Positions 41,184-53,069 of a DNA stretch of 64,000 nucleotides are shown here, one piece after another (within the stretch, counting starts at the first letter, position 1; every line of letters begins with the position of its first letter). A model generated the notes under the pieces. It saw only the letters and a list, made by a program, of their open reading frames with translations. It had not been told where the DNA came from and made no database searches. The translations under genes were made by a program, and so were the position numbers. The stretch comes from Sinohyriopsis cumingii (taxonomy: Eukaryota; Mollusca; Bivalvia; Unionida; Unionidae), in assembly GCA_028554795.2 (NCBI GenBank), contig CM068828.1, positions 17,554,630-17,618,629 on the forward strand, in the 5' to 3' direction.

Positions 41184-42803
41184 TCACAAAATATCATTCT
41201 CCCAGAAGAATGCCATTGGCTCCTCCTCAGCCTCTTCACGAGTAGCAAAGGACTTCTCTCTAATACTTTGCAGTGAAATATCCGCAATCTGTAGTTTCGA
41301 CAACATGTCCGCATTCATTGCTGAAAGTTCGTCAACTTCAATGTCATCACGCTGATCAGGATCTTCTGTCTCGATGCTGTTGTTGACAAAGTCATTCTTA
41401 CCCTCATGCTCACATTGATCAGTATTTTCCACAGTCCTCTCATCGTCGAGTCCTTTTAACATCGACCTCGTAACAACAAATGACCCTTTCTTGCTAAGTA
41501 TATCCATCCCCAATAGGGCTTCAGCGGCTAGATTTGAAACAAGACCCACTTGCGCTGGTCCCTTATAATACGTAGTGTCGATATTTACCACAGCCAACTG
41601 TGCGGTAAATGGCTGACCCACTGCTGTGTATAACGTAACCTTGTGCCCCTCCAGCTTGCAACTCTCATCAACAAGATCTTCTCTTATCAAGGTCATATCT
41701 GATCCAGTGTCCTTCACAAACATGATCTCGCGCCCATTCACACATCCTGTTTCTGAAATAAGCCTTTCACCAATTGTTGGCTTAACAAAACAAGTTGCCG
41801 GATTGCCACGATGTTTCATGTCATCTGTTGGACAATACCTTGCAATATGTCCCCATTGTTTGCATCGATAACACTGCCTATTCTTCTGCTTGGACTGGTC
41901 TTTTATCGATGTCAGTTTTGCTTGCTGCTGTAAGTTCTGACTATTCATCTTGTTACTATTTACATTTATATTTTGATGAAACTTAATCCGCTGCCCTTGC
42001 TGTTGTAAATTTGTGGGAATATAATCTTCCGCGGCCTCTACGACTGGACTAGAGCCCTTGTTCCTCCTAATCCACTGTGCTTGATCTTGTGGCAAGGCTT
42101 TCAAGAAAAATTCCTCACGAAGACAAATAACTGGGTCATGATCTTCCAAGAAACGCTTTATGTGCTGATCAATCCTGGCCATCAGACCACGATACGTCTC
42201 AGTGCTTTCCTTCTTCATGTTCAACAGTGCCGTGAAATGTTCATGCGGTCTCTTTCCAAAACGGTCAATCAGTCCTTTCCTGAGTTCCAGGTAATCACCA
42301 CAAGCTTGAGTTGCAACATATCTAGCCTCCCTTGTCAACAGAGTTCTTAGCTGTAATACTTTCAACTCGTCAGACCACTTGGCATGTTTTGCAATTGATT
42401 CAAACTCTGCTAGGAAAGTCACAATATCCTCTCCTCGTTCATGGTCATATGCATGTAGCTTTACTTTTAAGGCATTGAAGATGTTTTTTTCAGTCGTGTT
42501 TTCTTGAGGTTTTACTTTTTCTAACTCAATTTCCAAACGCTTCATTTCTAATCTTAATTTCTCTCTTTCCATTTCCCATTCAAACTCCTTCTGTCTTAAT
42601 TCAAATTCTCTTTCATTTCTCTTTGCGCTAGTTTTTCGCTTTGTTTCCTTGGGTGGTTGCATGTGCTGAAGGTTAAGTTCCTCTTCATACTCCATAACTT
42701 CATTATCTGTAAATTCCATCAAATTCTGTGCTGCCGCTTTTCTTCGTGGTCGTCCTGAAGCAACCGTGGCTCCCTCAACTTCGACATCATCAGCAACCGA
42801 CAT
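41184..42803 (-). CDS. gag: Gag-protease, unit C
   Basis: Intact copy of the unit A type at the variable gag site; no private change was noticed. Confidence 0.92.
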   Translation of the reverse strand: MSVADDVEVEGATVASGRPRRKAAAQNLMEFTDNEVMEYEEELNLQHMQPPKETKRKTSAKRNEREFELRQKEFEWEMEREKLRLEMKRLEIELEKVKPQENTTEKNIFNALKVKLHAYDHERGEDIVTFLAEFESIAKHAKWSDELKVLQLRTLLTREARYVATQACGDYLELRKGLIDRFGKRPHEHFTALLNMKKESTETYRGLMARIDQHIKRFLEDHDPVICLREEFFLKALPQDQAQWIRRNKGSSPVVEAAEDYIPTNLQQQGQRIKFHQNINVNSNKMNSQNLQQQAKLTSIKDQSKQKNRQCYRCKQWGHIARYCPTDDMKHRGNPATCFVKPTIGERLISETGCVNGREIMFVKDTGSDMTLIREDLVDESCKLEGHKVTLYTAVGQPFTAQLAVVNIDTTYYKGPAQVGLVSNLAAEALLGMDILSKKGSFVVTRSMLKGLDDERTVENTDQCEHEGKNDFVNNSIETEDPDQRDDIEVDELSAMNADMLSKLQIADISLQSIREKSFATREEAEEEPMAFFWENDIL

Positions 42804-43103
42804 AATGACCAACTATATGTACGTACTGTAAGTTCTATCACTGTATTCACAGCCACTGGACTAGCTTTAATTAATTATCTACGAGTTTATGGGCTTACAC
42901 GTGTACACTCGTTACAGTGATACACACTTTGCACTTGGCAATTAACAACTGTACGTTATACACACAGTACAACCAGTCACTGCTAATATCACAGATTCAC
43001 TGAATTCACAGCTTTCATAATTGTCAAACACAATTCCAACGTATTGAAAAAATTCCAAATAATTCACACAGGATTTTTCGAATCCGTACCGCTGCCACCA
43101 AAA

Positions 43104-43464
43104 TGTTACATTCGGGTTCAAAGGACACACAAACACCAAGTCAGGGTCCTACAACTTTATGTAAAATAAAGCTAAAATCTTAAAAATAAACTAGAAAAAC
43201 CAGAGTTCATTACAGTACCAAGCCCAGCTAAAAACTGCTTGCTCTATCACTCTGCTCTTGTTTTAGTAAGGGTTAGACACATGGGATTCTAATTAAATTA
43301 ACATTTGTTCCTTATCCAGGCTCAGATAGCCATGGGAAGATAAACAATAGCACTGAACCTGTTGACAGTCTCTGGTATCAAATATCCAGAATGCTGGGAA
43401 TAATGTTCTGCTGTCACTACTAACAATTAGATTCTGCTAGAATATGATACAGGCACTTATAACA
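43104..43464 (-). mobile_element. LTR 4
   Basis: 361 bp, same termini. No diagnostic variant was seen. Confidence 0.93.
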
Positions 43465-43726
43465 CCTCCCTTCTTAAGAGGAAACTTTATGTTTTCGATA
43501 TAATATTTTTGAAATACTTGCTGGCTTGGTACATCAGTAAAATTGATAAAACTTGTATAAAGCTTACATTATTATCAGAATGCATAAAGCTTACAGTCAC
43601 TATTAAAATCACACAAATTGGTCTATATTCACATAAATTTCTTATGATTTTAAACAGAACACAATGAAGTTCCAAAAGTCCAGGAATCCTGAGCTATTCC
43701 AGGTTTTTCAGCGTCCTTGGAGTGTA

Positions 43727-45076
43727 CTAATCACCAGTATCTCTCGTCATTTTATTCCTACATACTTCTGTTACATGCGCGAAAGGTATTCTATATGGCT
43801 GTTGTTTAATTGTTTGCTCCGAAGTTGTCTTTATACTGTGAGTTAAGATGTTTGTTCGACCAGGCCTAGTTGTTAGAACATCCTGAAATTCATTGCAAAG
43901 ATTTCTAATATCCTCTCGTTGGTCTTTTGTCAAGTTTACCCCCAGCTTAACGCCAGCATCATCTTCACCTGCTCTTGGAAGAAAATCAATATCCACACCA
44001 TCGTTCTCGTATGCCTTCGTCGCCAGCAGCACAGCACGCTTGTATCCACGCAGCAAGTTTATATGATAGGTAACTGTACCGCGCCTACCGGGTATAGATA
44101 CCTGGTAGTTAACATCGTTTACCTTCCGGACCACACGATAAGGTCCCTGCCATTGTGCCTTCATCTTGGACGAACTTGATGGCAAGAGAATGAGGACTTC
44201 ATCTCCAGGACTGAATTCTCGTGTTTTCGTGTGACGATCATACAGTGCCTTGATTTTCTTTTGGCGATCCAACAGATTATCTTTGACAAGAGCCCCGATG
44301 TCAGCCAACTTCTCACGCATTTTCACAACATGCTCCACAGTTGACTTCCTTACATCTTCCTCTCCTGTAAACAAGCCTTGTAAAATCTGCATTGGCCCCC
44401 TAACTGGCCAACCATACAACATCTCAAAGGGTGCAAATCCAGTTTCCTCATGTGGGACTTCGCGGTATGCAAACAACAAAAATGGCAACATCTCATCCCA
44501 TTCATTCTTGTTGTCTGTACAGAACTTCCGCAACATTGACTTCAAGGTCCCGTTAAAACGTTCTACTTTTCCATTCGCTTGCGGGTGATACGGCGTTGTT
44601 GTAACTCCACGAATACCCACTAGTTCATACAGCTGTTTCAATAAGGTGCTAGTGAAGTTGGTCCCTTTGTCTGTTAATACGACCCTTGGAAAACCAACAC
44701 GGCTAAACAGCTCAATCAGTGCTCTAGCTACACTAGTTGCCTCCATATCCTTCAAAGGAAAAGCTTCGGGATACCTCGTTGCATCATCAACAACCGTCAG
44801 AATGTATTTGTGTCCAGACTTCGTTCTAGATAACAGTCCAACAATATCCATTGCAATTTTTGAGAACGGTTCTGTTATCACCGGTGGGCATGCCAGTGGT
44901 GCTTTCTCACCTGCAGTCCGTTTTGCTGTCATCTGGCATTCATGACACGATGTACAATATCTTTTTACATCGGAAAACATTCCAGGCCAAAAGAACGATT
45001 GGAGAATCCTCTCTTTTGTTTTCTCCAAACCCAGGTGACCTGCAAGGGGTCGATCATGTGCCAGCTCCATTACCAT
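43727..45076 (-). CDS. pol: Integrase plus RT stub, unit D
   Basis: Intact copy with the Gln-Thr variant (43813 and 43815), as in C and E. Confidence 0.92.
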   Translation of the reverse strand: MVMELAHDRPLAGHLGLEKTKERILQSFFWPGMFSDVKRYCTSCHECQMTAKRTAGEKAPLACPPVITEPFSKIAMDIVGLLSRTKSGHKYILTVVDDATRYPEAFPLKDMEATSVARALIELFSRVGFPRVVLTDKGTNFTSTLLKQLYELVGIRGVTTTPYHPQANGKVERFNGTLKSMLRKFCTDNKNEWDEMLPFLLFAYREVPHEETGFAPFEMLYGWPVRGPMQILQGLFTGEEDVRKSTVEHVVKMREKLADIGALVKDNLLDRQKKIKALYDRHTKTREFSPGDEVLILLPSSSSKMKAQWQGPYRVVRKVNDVNYQVSIPGRRGTVTYHINLLRGYKRAVLLATKAYENDGVDIDFLPRAGEDDAGVKLGVNLTKDQREDIRNLCNEFQDVLTTRPGRTNILTHSIKTTSEQTIKQQPYRIPFAHVTEVCRNKMTRDTGD

Positions 45077-45145
45077 TTTCCGTAATCCTGCTGGTACAAC
45101 TATTTGCTCCCCTCCATGTGAACCATCACCAGATTGCCATTTCCG

Positions 45146-46765
45146 TCACAAAATATCATTCTCCCAGAAGAATGCCATTGGCTCCTCCTCAGCCTCTTCA
45201 CGAGTAGCAAAGGACTTCTCTCTAATACTTTGCAGTGAAATATCCGCAATCTGTAGTTTCGACAACATGTCCGCATTCATTGCTGAAAGTTCGTCAACTT
45301 CAATGTCATCACGCTGATCAGGATCTTCTGTCTCGATGCTGTTGTTGACAAAGTCATTCTTACCCTCATGCTCACATTGATCAGTATTTTCCACAGTCCT
45401 CTCATCGTCGAGTCCTTTTAACATCGACCTCGTAACAACAAATGACCCTTTCTTGCTAAGTATATCCATCCCCAATAGGGCTTCAGCGGCTAGATTTGAA
45501 ACAAGACCCACTTGCGCTGGTCCCTTATAATACGTAGTGTCGATATTTACCACAGCCAACTGTGCGGTAAATGGCTGACCCACTGCTGTGTATAACGTAA
45601 CCTTGTGCCCCTCCAGCTTGCAACTCTCATCAACAAGATCTTCTCTTATCAAGGTCATATCTGATCCAGTGTCCTTCACAAACATGATCTCGCGCCCATT
45701 CACACATCCTGTTTCTGAAATAAGCCTTTCACCAATTGTTGGCTTAACAAAACAAGTTGCCGGATTGCCACGATGTTTCATGTCATCTGTTGGACAATAC
45801 CTTGCAATATGTCCCCATTGTTTGCATCGATAACACTGCCTATTCTTCTGCTTGGACTGGTCTTTTATCGATGTCAGTTTTGCTTGCTGCTGTAAGTTCT
45901 GACTATTCATCTTGTTACTATTTACATTTATATTTTGATGAAACTTAATCCGCTGCCCTTGCTGTTGTAAATTTGTGGGAATATAATCTTCCGCGGCCTC
46001 TACGACTGGACTAGAGCCCTTGTTCCTCCTAATCCACTGTGCTTGATCTTGTGGCAAGGCTTTCAAGAAAAATTCCTCACGAAGACAAATAACTGGGTCA
46101 TGATCTTCCAAGAAACGCTTTATGTGCTGATCAATCCTGGCCATCAGACCACGATACGTCTCAGTGCTTTCCTTCTTCATGTTCAACAGTGCCGTGAAAT
46201 GTTCATGCGGTCTCTTTCCAAAACGGTCAATCAGTCCTTTCCTGAGTTCCAGGTAATCACCACAAGCTTGAGTTGCAACATATCTAGCCTCCCTTGTCAA
46301 CAGAGTTCTTAGCTGTAATACTTTCAACTCGTCAGACCACTTGGCATGTTTTGCAATTGATTCAAACTCTGCTAGGAAAGTCACAATATCCTCTCCTCGT
46401 TCATGGTCATATGCATGTAGCTTTACTTTTAAGGCATTGAAGATGTTTTTTTCAGTCGTGTTTTCTTGAGGTTTTACTTTTTCTAACTCAATTTCCAAAC
46501 GCTTCATTTCTAATCTTAATTTCTCTCTTTCCATTTCCCATTCAAACTCCTTCTGTCTTAATTCAAATTCTCTTTCATTTCTCTTTGCGCTAGTTTTTCG
46601 CTTTGTTTCCTTGGGTGGTTGCATGTGCTGAAGGTTAAGTTCCTCTTCATACTCCATAACTTCATTATCTGTAAATTCCATCAAATTCTGTGCTGCCGCT
46701 TTTCTTCGTGGTCGTCCTGAAGCAACCGTGGCTCCCTCAACTTCGACATCATCAGCAACCGACAT
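45146..46765 (-). CDS. gag: Gag-protease, unit D
   Basis: Intact copy. No difference from unit C was noticed. Confidence 0.92.
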   Translation of the reverse strand: MSVADDVEVEGATVASGRPRRKAAAQNLMEFTDNEVMEYEEELNLQHMQPPKETKRKTSAKRNEREFELRQKEFEWEMEREKLRLEMKRLEIELEKVKPQENTTEKNIFNALKVKLHAYDHERGEDIVTFLAEFESIAKHAKWSDELKVLQLRTLLTREARYVATQACGDYLELRKGLIDRFGKRPHEHFTALLNMKKESTETYRGLMARIDQHIKRFLEDHDPVICLREEFFLKALPQDQAQWIRRNKGSSPVVEAAEDYIPTNLQQQGQRIKFHQNINVNSNKMNSQNLQQQAKLTSIKDQSKQKNRQCYRCKQWGHIARYCPTDDMKHRGNPATCFVKPTIGERLISETGCVNGREIMFVKDTGSDMTLIREDLVDESCKLEGHKVTLYTAVGQPFTAQLAVVNIDTTYYKGPAQVGLVSNLAAEALLGMDILSKKGSFVVTRSMLKGLDDERTVENTDQCEHEGKNDFVNNSIETEDPDQRDDIEVDELSAMNADMLSKLQIADISLQSIREKSFATREEAEEEPMAFFWENDIL

Positions 46766-47065
46766 AATGACCAACTATATGTACGTACTGTAAGTTCTAT
46801 CACTGTATTCACAGCCACTGGACTAGCTTTAATTAATTATCTACGAGTTTATGGGCTTACACGTGTACACTCGTTACAGTGATACACACTTTGCACTTGG
46901 CAATTAACAACTGTACGTTATACACACAGTACAACCAGTCACTGCTAATATCACAGATTCACTGAATTCACAGCTTTCATAATTGTCAAACACAATTCCA
47001 ACGTATTGAAAAAATTCCAAATAATTCACACAGGATTTTTCGAATCCGTACCGCTGCCACCAAAA

Positions 47066-47426
47066 TGTTACATTCGGGTTCAAAGGACACACAAACACCA
47101 AGTCAGGGTCCTACAACTTTATGTAAAATAAAGCTAAAATCTTAAAAATAAACTAGAAAAACCAGAGTTCATTACAGTACCAAGCCCAGCTAAAAACTGC
47201 TTGCTCTATCACTCTGCTCTTGTTTTAGTAAGGGTTAGACACATGGGATTCTAATTAAATTAACATTTGTTCCTTATCCAGGCTCAGATAGCCATGGGAA
47301 GATAAACAATAGCACTGAACCTGTTGACAGTCTCTGGTATCAAATATCCAGAATGCTGGGAATAATGTTCTGCTGTCACTACTAACAATTAGATTCTGCT
47401 AGAATATGATACAGGCACTTATAACA
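47066..47426 (-). mobile_element. LTR 5
   Basis: 361 bp, same termini. No diagnostic variant was seen. Confidence 0.93.
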
Positions 47427-47688
47427 CCTCCCTTCTTAAGAGGAAACTTTATGTTTTCGATATAATATTTTTGAAATACTTGCTGGCTTGGTACATCAGT
47501 AAAATTGATAAAACTTGTATAAAGCTTACATTATTATCAGAATGCATAAAGCTTACAGTCACTATTAAAATCACACAAATTGGTCTATATTCACATAAAT
47601 TTCTTATGATTTTAAACAGAACACAATGAAGTTCCAAAAGTCCAGGAATCCTGAGCTATTCCAGGTTTTTCAGCGTCCTTGGAGTGTA

Positions 47689-49038
47689 CTAATCACCAGT
47701 ATCTCTCGTCATTTTATTCCTACATACTTCTGTTACATGCGCGAAAGGTATTCTATATGGCTGTTGTTTAATTGTTTGCTCCGAAGTTGTCTTTATACTG
47801 TGAGTTAAGATGTTTGTTCGACCAGGCCTAGTTGTTAGAACATCCTGAAATTCATTGCAAAGATTTCTAATATCCTCTCGTTGGTCTTTTGTCAAGTTTA
47901 CCCCCAGCTTAACGCCAGCATCATCTTCACCTGCTCTTGGAAGAAAATCAATATCCACACCATCGTTCTCGTATGCCTTCGTCGCCAGCAGCACAGCACG
48001 CTTGTATCCACGCAGCAAGTTTATATGATAGGTAACTGTACCGCGCCTACCGGGTATAGATACCTGGTAGTTAACATCGTTTACCTTCCGGACCACACGA
48101 TAAGGTCCCTGCCATTGTGCCTTCATCTTGGACGAACTTGATGGCAAGAGAATGAGGACTTCATCTCCAGGACTGAATTCTCGTGTTTTCGTGTGACGAT
48201 CATACAGTGCCTTGATTTTCTTTTGGCGATCCAACAGATTATCTTTGACAAGAGCCCCGATGTCAGCCAACTTCTCACGCATTTTCACAACATGCTCCAC
48301 AGTTGACTTCCTTACATCTTCCTCTCCTGTAAACAAGCCTTGTAAAATCTGCATTGGCCCCCTAACTGGCCAACCATACAACATCTCAAAGGGTGCAAAT
48401 CCAGTTTCCTCATGTGGGACTTCGCGGTATGCAAACAACAAAAATGGCAACATCTCATCCCATTCATTCTTGTTGTCTGTACAGAACTTCCGCAACATTG
48501 ACTTCAAGGTCCCGTTAAAACGTTCTACTTTTCCATTCGCTTGCGGGTGATACGGCGTTGTTGTAACTCCACGAATACCCACTAGTTCATACAGCTGTTT
48601 CAATAAGGTGCTAGTGAAGTTGGTCCCTTTGTCTGTTAATACGACCCTTGGAAAACCAACACGGCTAAACAGCTCAATCAGTGCTCTAGCTACACTAGTT
48701 GCCTCCATATCCTTCAAAGGAAAAGCTTCGGGATACCTCGTTGCATCATCAACAACCGTCAGAATGTATTTGTGTCCAGACTTCGTTCTAGATAACAGTC
48801 CAACAATATCCATTGCAATTTTTGAGAACGGTTCTGTTATCACCGGTGGGCATGCCAGTGGTGCTTTCTCACCTGCAGTCCGTTTTGCTGTCATCTGGCA
48901 TTCATGACACGATGTACAATATCTTTTTACATCGGAAAACATTCCAGGCCAAAAGAACGATTGGAGAATCCTCTCTTTTGTTTTCTCCAAACCCAGGTGA
49001 CCTGCAAGGGGTCGATCATGTGCCAGCTCCATTACCAT
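47689..49038 (-). CDS. pol: Integrase plus RT stub, unit E
   Basis: Intact copy with the Gln-Thr variant (47775 and 47777). This is the last unit of the C-D-E block. Confidence 0.92.
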   Translation of the reverse strand: MVMELAHDRPLAGHLGLEKTKERILQSFFWPGMFSDVKRYCTSCHECQMTAKRTAGEKAPLACPPVITEPFSKIAMDIVGLLSRTKSGHKYILTVVDDATRYPEAFPLKDMEATSVARALIELFSRVGFPRVVLTDKGTNFTSTLLKQLYELVGIRGVTTTPYHPQANGKVERFNGTLKSMLRKFCTDNKNEWDEMLPFLLFAYREVPHEETGFAPFEMLYGWPVRGPMQILQGLFTGEEDVRKSTVEHVVKMREKLADIGALVKDNLLDRQKKIKALYDRHTKTREFSPGDEVLILLPSSSSKMKAQWQGPYRVVRKVNDVNYQVSIPGRRGTVTYHINLLRGYKRAVLLATKAYENDGVDIDFLPRAGEDDAGVKLGVNLTKDQREDIRNLCNEFQDVLTTRPGRTNILTHSIKTTSEQTIKQQPYRIPFAHVTEVCRNKMTRDTGD

Positions 49039-49107
49039 TTTCCGTAATCCTGCTGGTACAACTATTTGCTCCCCTCCATGTGAACCATCACCAGATTGCC
49101 ATTTCCG

Positions 49108-50727
49108 TCACAAAATATCATTCTCCCAGAAGAATGCCATTGGCTCCTCCTCAGCCTCTTCACGAGTAGCAAAGGACTTCTCTCTAATACTTTGCAGTGA
49201 AATATCCGCAATCTGTAGTTTCGACAACATGTCCGCATTCATTGCTGAAAGTTCGTCAACTTCAATGTCATCACGCTGATCAGGATCTTCTGTCTCGATG
49301 CTGTTGTTGACAAAGTCATTCTTACCCTCATGCTCACATTGATCAGTATTTTCCACAGTCCTCTCATCGTCGAGTCCTTTTAACATCGACCTCGTAACAA
49401 CAAATGACCCTTTCTTGCTAAGTATATCCATCCCCAATAGGGCTTCAGCGGCTAGATTTGAAACAAGACCCACTTGCGCTGGTCCCTTATAATACGTAGT
49501 GTCGATATTTACCACAGCCAACTGTGCGGTAAATGGCTGACCCACTGCTGTGTATAACGTAACCTTGTGCCCCTCCAGCTTGCAACTCTCATCAACAAGA
49601 TCTTCTCTTATCAAGGTCATATCTGATCCAGTGTCCTTCACAAACATGATCTCGCGCCCATTCACACATCCTGTTTCTGAAATAAGCCTTTCACCAATTG
49701 TTGGCTTAACAAAACAAGTTGCCGGATTGCCACGATGTTTCATGTCATCTGTTGGACAATACCTTGCAATATGTCCCCATTGTTTGCATCGATAACACTG
49801 CCTATTCTTCTGCTTGGACTGGTCTTTTATCGATGTCAGTTTTGCTTGCTGCTGTAAGTTCTGACTATTCATCTTGTTACTATTTACATTTATATTTTGA
49901 TGAAACTTAATCCGCTGCCCTTGCTGTTGTAAATTTGTGGGAATATAATCTTCCGCGGCCTCTACGACTGGACTAGAGCCCTTGTTCCTCCTAATCCACT
50001 GTGCTTGATCTTGTGGCAAGGCTTTCAAGAAAAATTCCTCACGAAGACAAATAACTGGGTCATGATCTTCCAAGAAACGCTTTATGTGCTGATCAATCCT
50101 GGCCATCAGACCACGATACGTCTCAGTGCTTTCCTTCTTCATGTTCAACAGTGCCGTGAAATGTTCATGCGGTCTCTTTCCAAAACGGTCAATCAGTCCT
50201 TTCCTGAGTTCCAGGTAATCACCACAAGCTTGAGTTGCAACATATCTAGCCTCCCTTGTCAACAGAGTTCTTAGCTGTAATACTTTCAACTCGTCAGACC
50301 ACTTGGCATGTTTTGCAATTGATTCAAACTCTGCTAGGAAAGTCACAATATCCTCTCCTCGTTCATGGTCATATGCATGTAGCTTTACTTTTAAGGCATT
50401 GAAGATGTTTTTTTCAGTCGTGTTTTCTTGAGGTTTTACTTTTTCTAACTCAATTTCCAAACGCTTCATTTCTAATCTTAATTTCTCTCTTTCCATTTCC
50501 CATTCAAACTCCTTCTGTCTTAATTCAAATTCTCTTTCATTTCTCTTTGCGCTAGTTTTTCGCTTTGTTTCCTTGGGTGGTTGCATGTGCTGAAGGTTAA
50601 GTTCCTCTTCATACTCCATAACTTCATTATCTGTAAATTCCATCAAATTCTGTGCTGCCGCTTTTCTTCGTGGTCGTCCTGAAGCAACCGTGGCTCCCTC
50701 AACTTCGACATCATCAGCAACCGACAT
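49108..50727 (-). CDS. gag: Gag-protease, unit E
   Basis: Intact copy. No difference from units C and D was noticed. Confidence 0.92.
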   Translation of the reverse strand: MSVADDVEVEGATVASGRPRRKAAAQNLMEFTDNEVMEYEEELNLQHMQPPKETKRKTSAKRNEREFELRQKEFEWEMEREKLRLEMKRLEIELEKVKPQENTTEKNIFNALKVKLHAYDHERGEDIVTFLAEFESIAKHAKWSDELKVLQLRTLLTREARYVATQACGDYLELRKGLIDRFGKRPHEHFTALLNMKKESTETYRGLMARIDQHIKRFLEDHDPVICLREEFFLKALPQDQAQWIRRNKGSSPVVEAAEDYIPTNLQQQGQRIKFHQNINVNSNKMNSQNLQQQAKLTSIKDQSKQKNRQCYRCKQWGHIARYCPTDDMKHRGNPATCFVKPTIGERLISETGCVNGREIMFVKDTGSDMTLIREDLVDESCKLEGHKVTLYTAVGQPFTAQLAVVNIDTTYYKGPAQVGLVSNLAAEALLGMDILSKKGSFVVTRSMLKGLDDERTVENTDQCEHEGKNDFVNNSIETEDPDQRDDIEVDELSAMNADMLSKLQIADISLQSIREKSFATREEAEEEPMAFFWENDIL

Positions 50728-51027
50728 AATGACCAACTATATGTACGTACTGTAAGTTCTATCACTGTATTCACAGCCACTGGACTAGCTTTAATTAATT
50801 ATCTACGAGTTTATGGGCTTACACGTGTACACTCGTTACAGTGATACACACTTTGCACTTGGCAATTAACAACTGTACGTTATACACACAGTACAACCAG
50901 TCACTGCTAATATCACAGATTCACTGAATTCACAGCTTTCATAATTGTCAAACACAATTCCAACGTATTGAAAAAATTCCAAATAATTCACACAGGATTT
51001 TTCGAATCCGTACCGCTGCCACCAAAA

Positions 51028-51388
51028 TGTTACATTCGGGTTCAAAGGACACACAAACACCAAGTCAGGGTCCTACAACTTTATGTAAAATAAAGCTAAA
51101 ATCTTAAAAATAAACTAGAAAAACCAGAGTTCATTACAGTACCAAGCCCAGCTAAAAACTGCTTGCTCTATCACTCTGCTCTTGTTTTAGTAAGGGTTAG
51201 ACACATGGGATTCTAATTAAATTAACATTTGTTCCTTATCCAGGCTCAGATAGCCATGGGAAGATAAACAATAGCACTGAACCTGTTGACAGTCTCTGGT
51301 ATCAAATATCCAGAATGCTGGGAATAATGTTCTGCTGTCACTACTAACAATTAGATTCTGCTAGAATATGATACAGGCACTTATAACA
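51028..51388 (-). mobile_element. LTR 6
   Basis: 361 bp, same termini. No diagnostic variant was seen. Confidence 0.93.
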
Positions 51389-51650
51389 CCTCCCTTCTTA
51401 AGAGGAAACTTTATGTTTTCGATATAATATTTTTGAAATACTTGCTGGCTTGGTACATCAGTAAAATTGATAAAACTTGTATAAAGCTTACATTATTATC
51501 AGAATGCATAAAGCTTACAGTCACTATTAAAATCACACAAATTGGTCTATATTCACATAAATTTCTTATGATTTTAAACAGAACACAATGAAGTTCCAAA
51601 AGTCCAGGAATCCTGAGCTATTCCAGGTTTTTCAGCGTCCTTGGAGTGTA

Positions 51651-53000
51651 CTAATCACCAGTATCTCTCGTCATTTTATTCCTACATACTTCTGTTACAT
51701 GCGCGAAAGGTATTCTATATGGCTGTTGTTTAATTGGTAGCTCCGAAGTTGTCTTTATACTGTGAGTTAAGATGTTTGTTCGACCAGGCCTAGTTGTTAG
51801 AACATCCTGAAATTCATTGCAAAGATTTCTAATATCCTCTCGTTGGTCTTTTGTCAAGTTTACCCCCAGCTTAACGCCAGCATCATCTTCACCTGCTCTT
51901 GGAAGAAAATCAATATCCACACCATCGTTCTCGTATGCCTTCGTCGCCAGCAGCACAGCACGCTTGTATCCACGCAGCAAGTTTATATGATAGGTAACTG
52001 TACCGCGCCTACCGGGTATAGATACCTGGTAGTTAACATCGTTTACCTTCCGGACCACACGATAAGGTCCCTGCCATTGTGCCTTCATCTTGGACGAACT
52101 TGATGGCAAGAGAATGAGGACTTCATCTCCAGGACTGAATTCTCGTGTTTTCGTGTGACGATCATACAGTGCCTTGATTTTCTTTTGGCGATCCAACAGA
52201 TTATCTTTGACAAGAGCCCCGATGTCAGCCAACTTCTCACGCATTTTCACAACATGCTCCACAGTTGACTTCCTTACATCTTCCTCTCCTGTAAACAAGC
52301 CTTGTAAAATCTGCATTGGCCCCCTAACTGGCCAACCATACAACATCTCAAAGGGTGCAAATCCAGTTTCCTCATGTGGGACTTCGCGGTATGCAAACAA
52401 CAAAAATGGCAACATCTCATCCCATTCATTCTTGTTGTCTGTACAGAACTTCCGCAACATTGACTTCAAGGTCCCGTTAAAACGTTCTACTTTTCCATTC
52501 GCTTGCGGGTGATACGGCGTTGTTGTAACTCCACGAATACCCACTAGTTCATACAGCTGTTTCAATAAGGTGCTAGTGAAGTTGGTCCCTTTGTCTGTTA
52601 ATACGACCCTTGGAAAACCAACACGGCTAAACAGCTCAATCAGTGCTCTAGCTACACTAGTTGCCTCCATATCCTTCAAAGGAAAAGCTTCGGGATACCT
52701 CGTTGCATCATCAACAACCGTCAGAATGTATTTGTGTCCAGACTTCGTTCTAGATAACAGTCCAACAATATCCATTGCAATTTTTGAGAACGGTTCTGTT
52801 ATCACCGGTGGGCATGCCAGTGGTGCTTTCTCACCTGCAGTCCGTTTTGCTGTCATCTGGCATTCATGACACGATGTACAATATCTTTTTACATCGGAAA
52901 ACATTCCAGGCCAAAAGAACGATTGGAGAATCCTCTCTTTTGTTTTCTCCAAACCCAGGTGACCTGCAAGGGGTCGATCATGTGCCAGCTCCATTACCAT
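51651..53000 (-). CDS. pol: Integrase plus RT stub, unit F
   Basis: Intact copy with Leu-Pro at 421-422. The bridge between the UGA and the first integrase ATG carries a private change at 53018, giving Ser in place of Pro in the QIVVPAG block. Confidence 0.92.
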   Translation of the reverse strand: MVMELAHDRPLAGHLGLEKTKERILQSFFWPGMFSDVKRYCTSCHECQMTAKRTAGEKAPLACPPVITEPFSKIAMDIVGLLSRTKSGHKYILTVVDDATRYPEAFPLKDMEATSVARALIELFSRVGFPRVVLTDKGTNFTSTLLKQLYELVGIRGVTTTPYHPQANGKVERFNGTLKSMLRKFCTDNKNEWDEMLPFLLFAYREVPHEETGFAPFEMLYGWPVRGPMQILQGLFTGEEDVRKSTVEHVVKMREKLADIGALVKDNLLDRQKKIKALYDRHTKTREFSPGDEVLILLPSSSSKMKAQWQGPYRVVRKVNDVNYQVSIPGRRGTVTYHINLLRGYKRAVLLATKAYENDGVDIDFLPRAGEDDAGVKLGVNLTKDQREDIRNLCNEFQDVLTTRPGRTNILTHSIKTTSELPIKQQPYRIPFAHVTEVCRNKMTRDTGD

Positions 53001-53069
53001 TTTCCGTAATCCTGCTGATACAACTATTTGCTCCCCTCCATGTGAACCATCACCAGATTGCCATTTCCG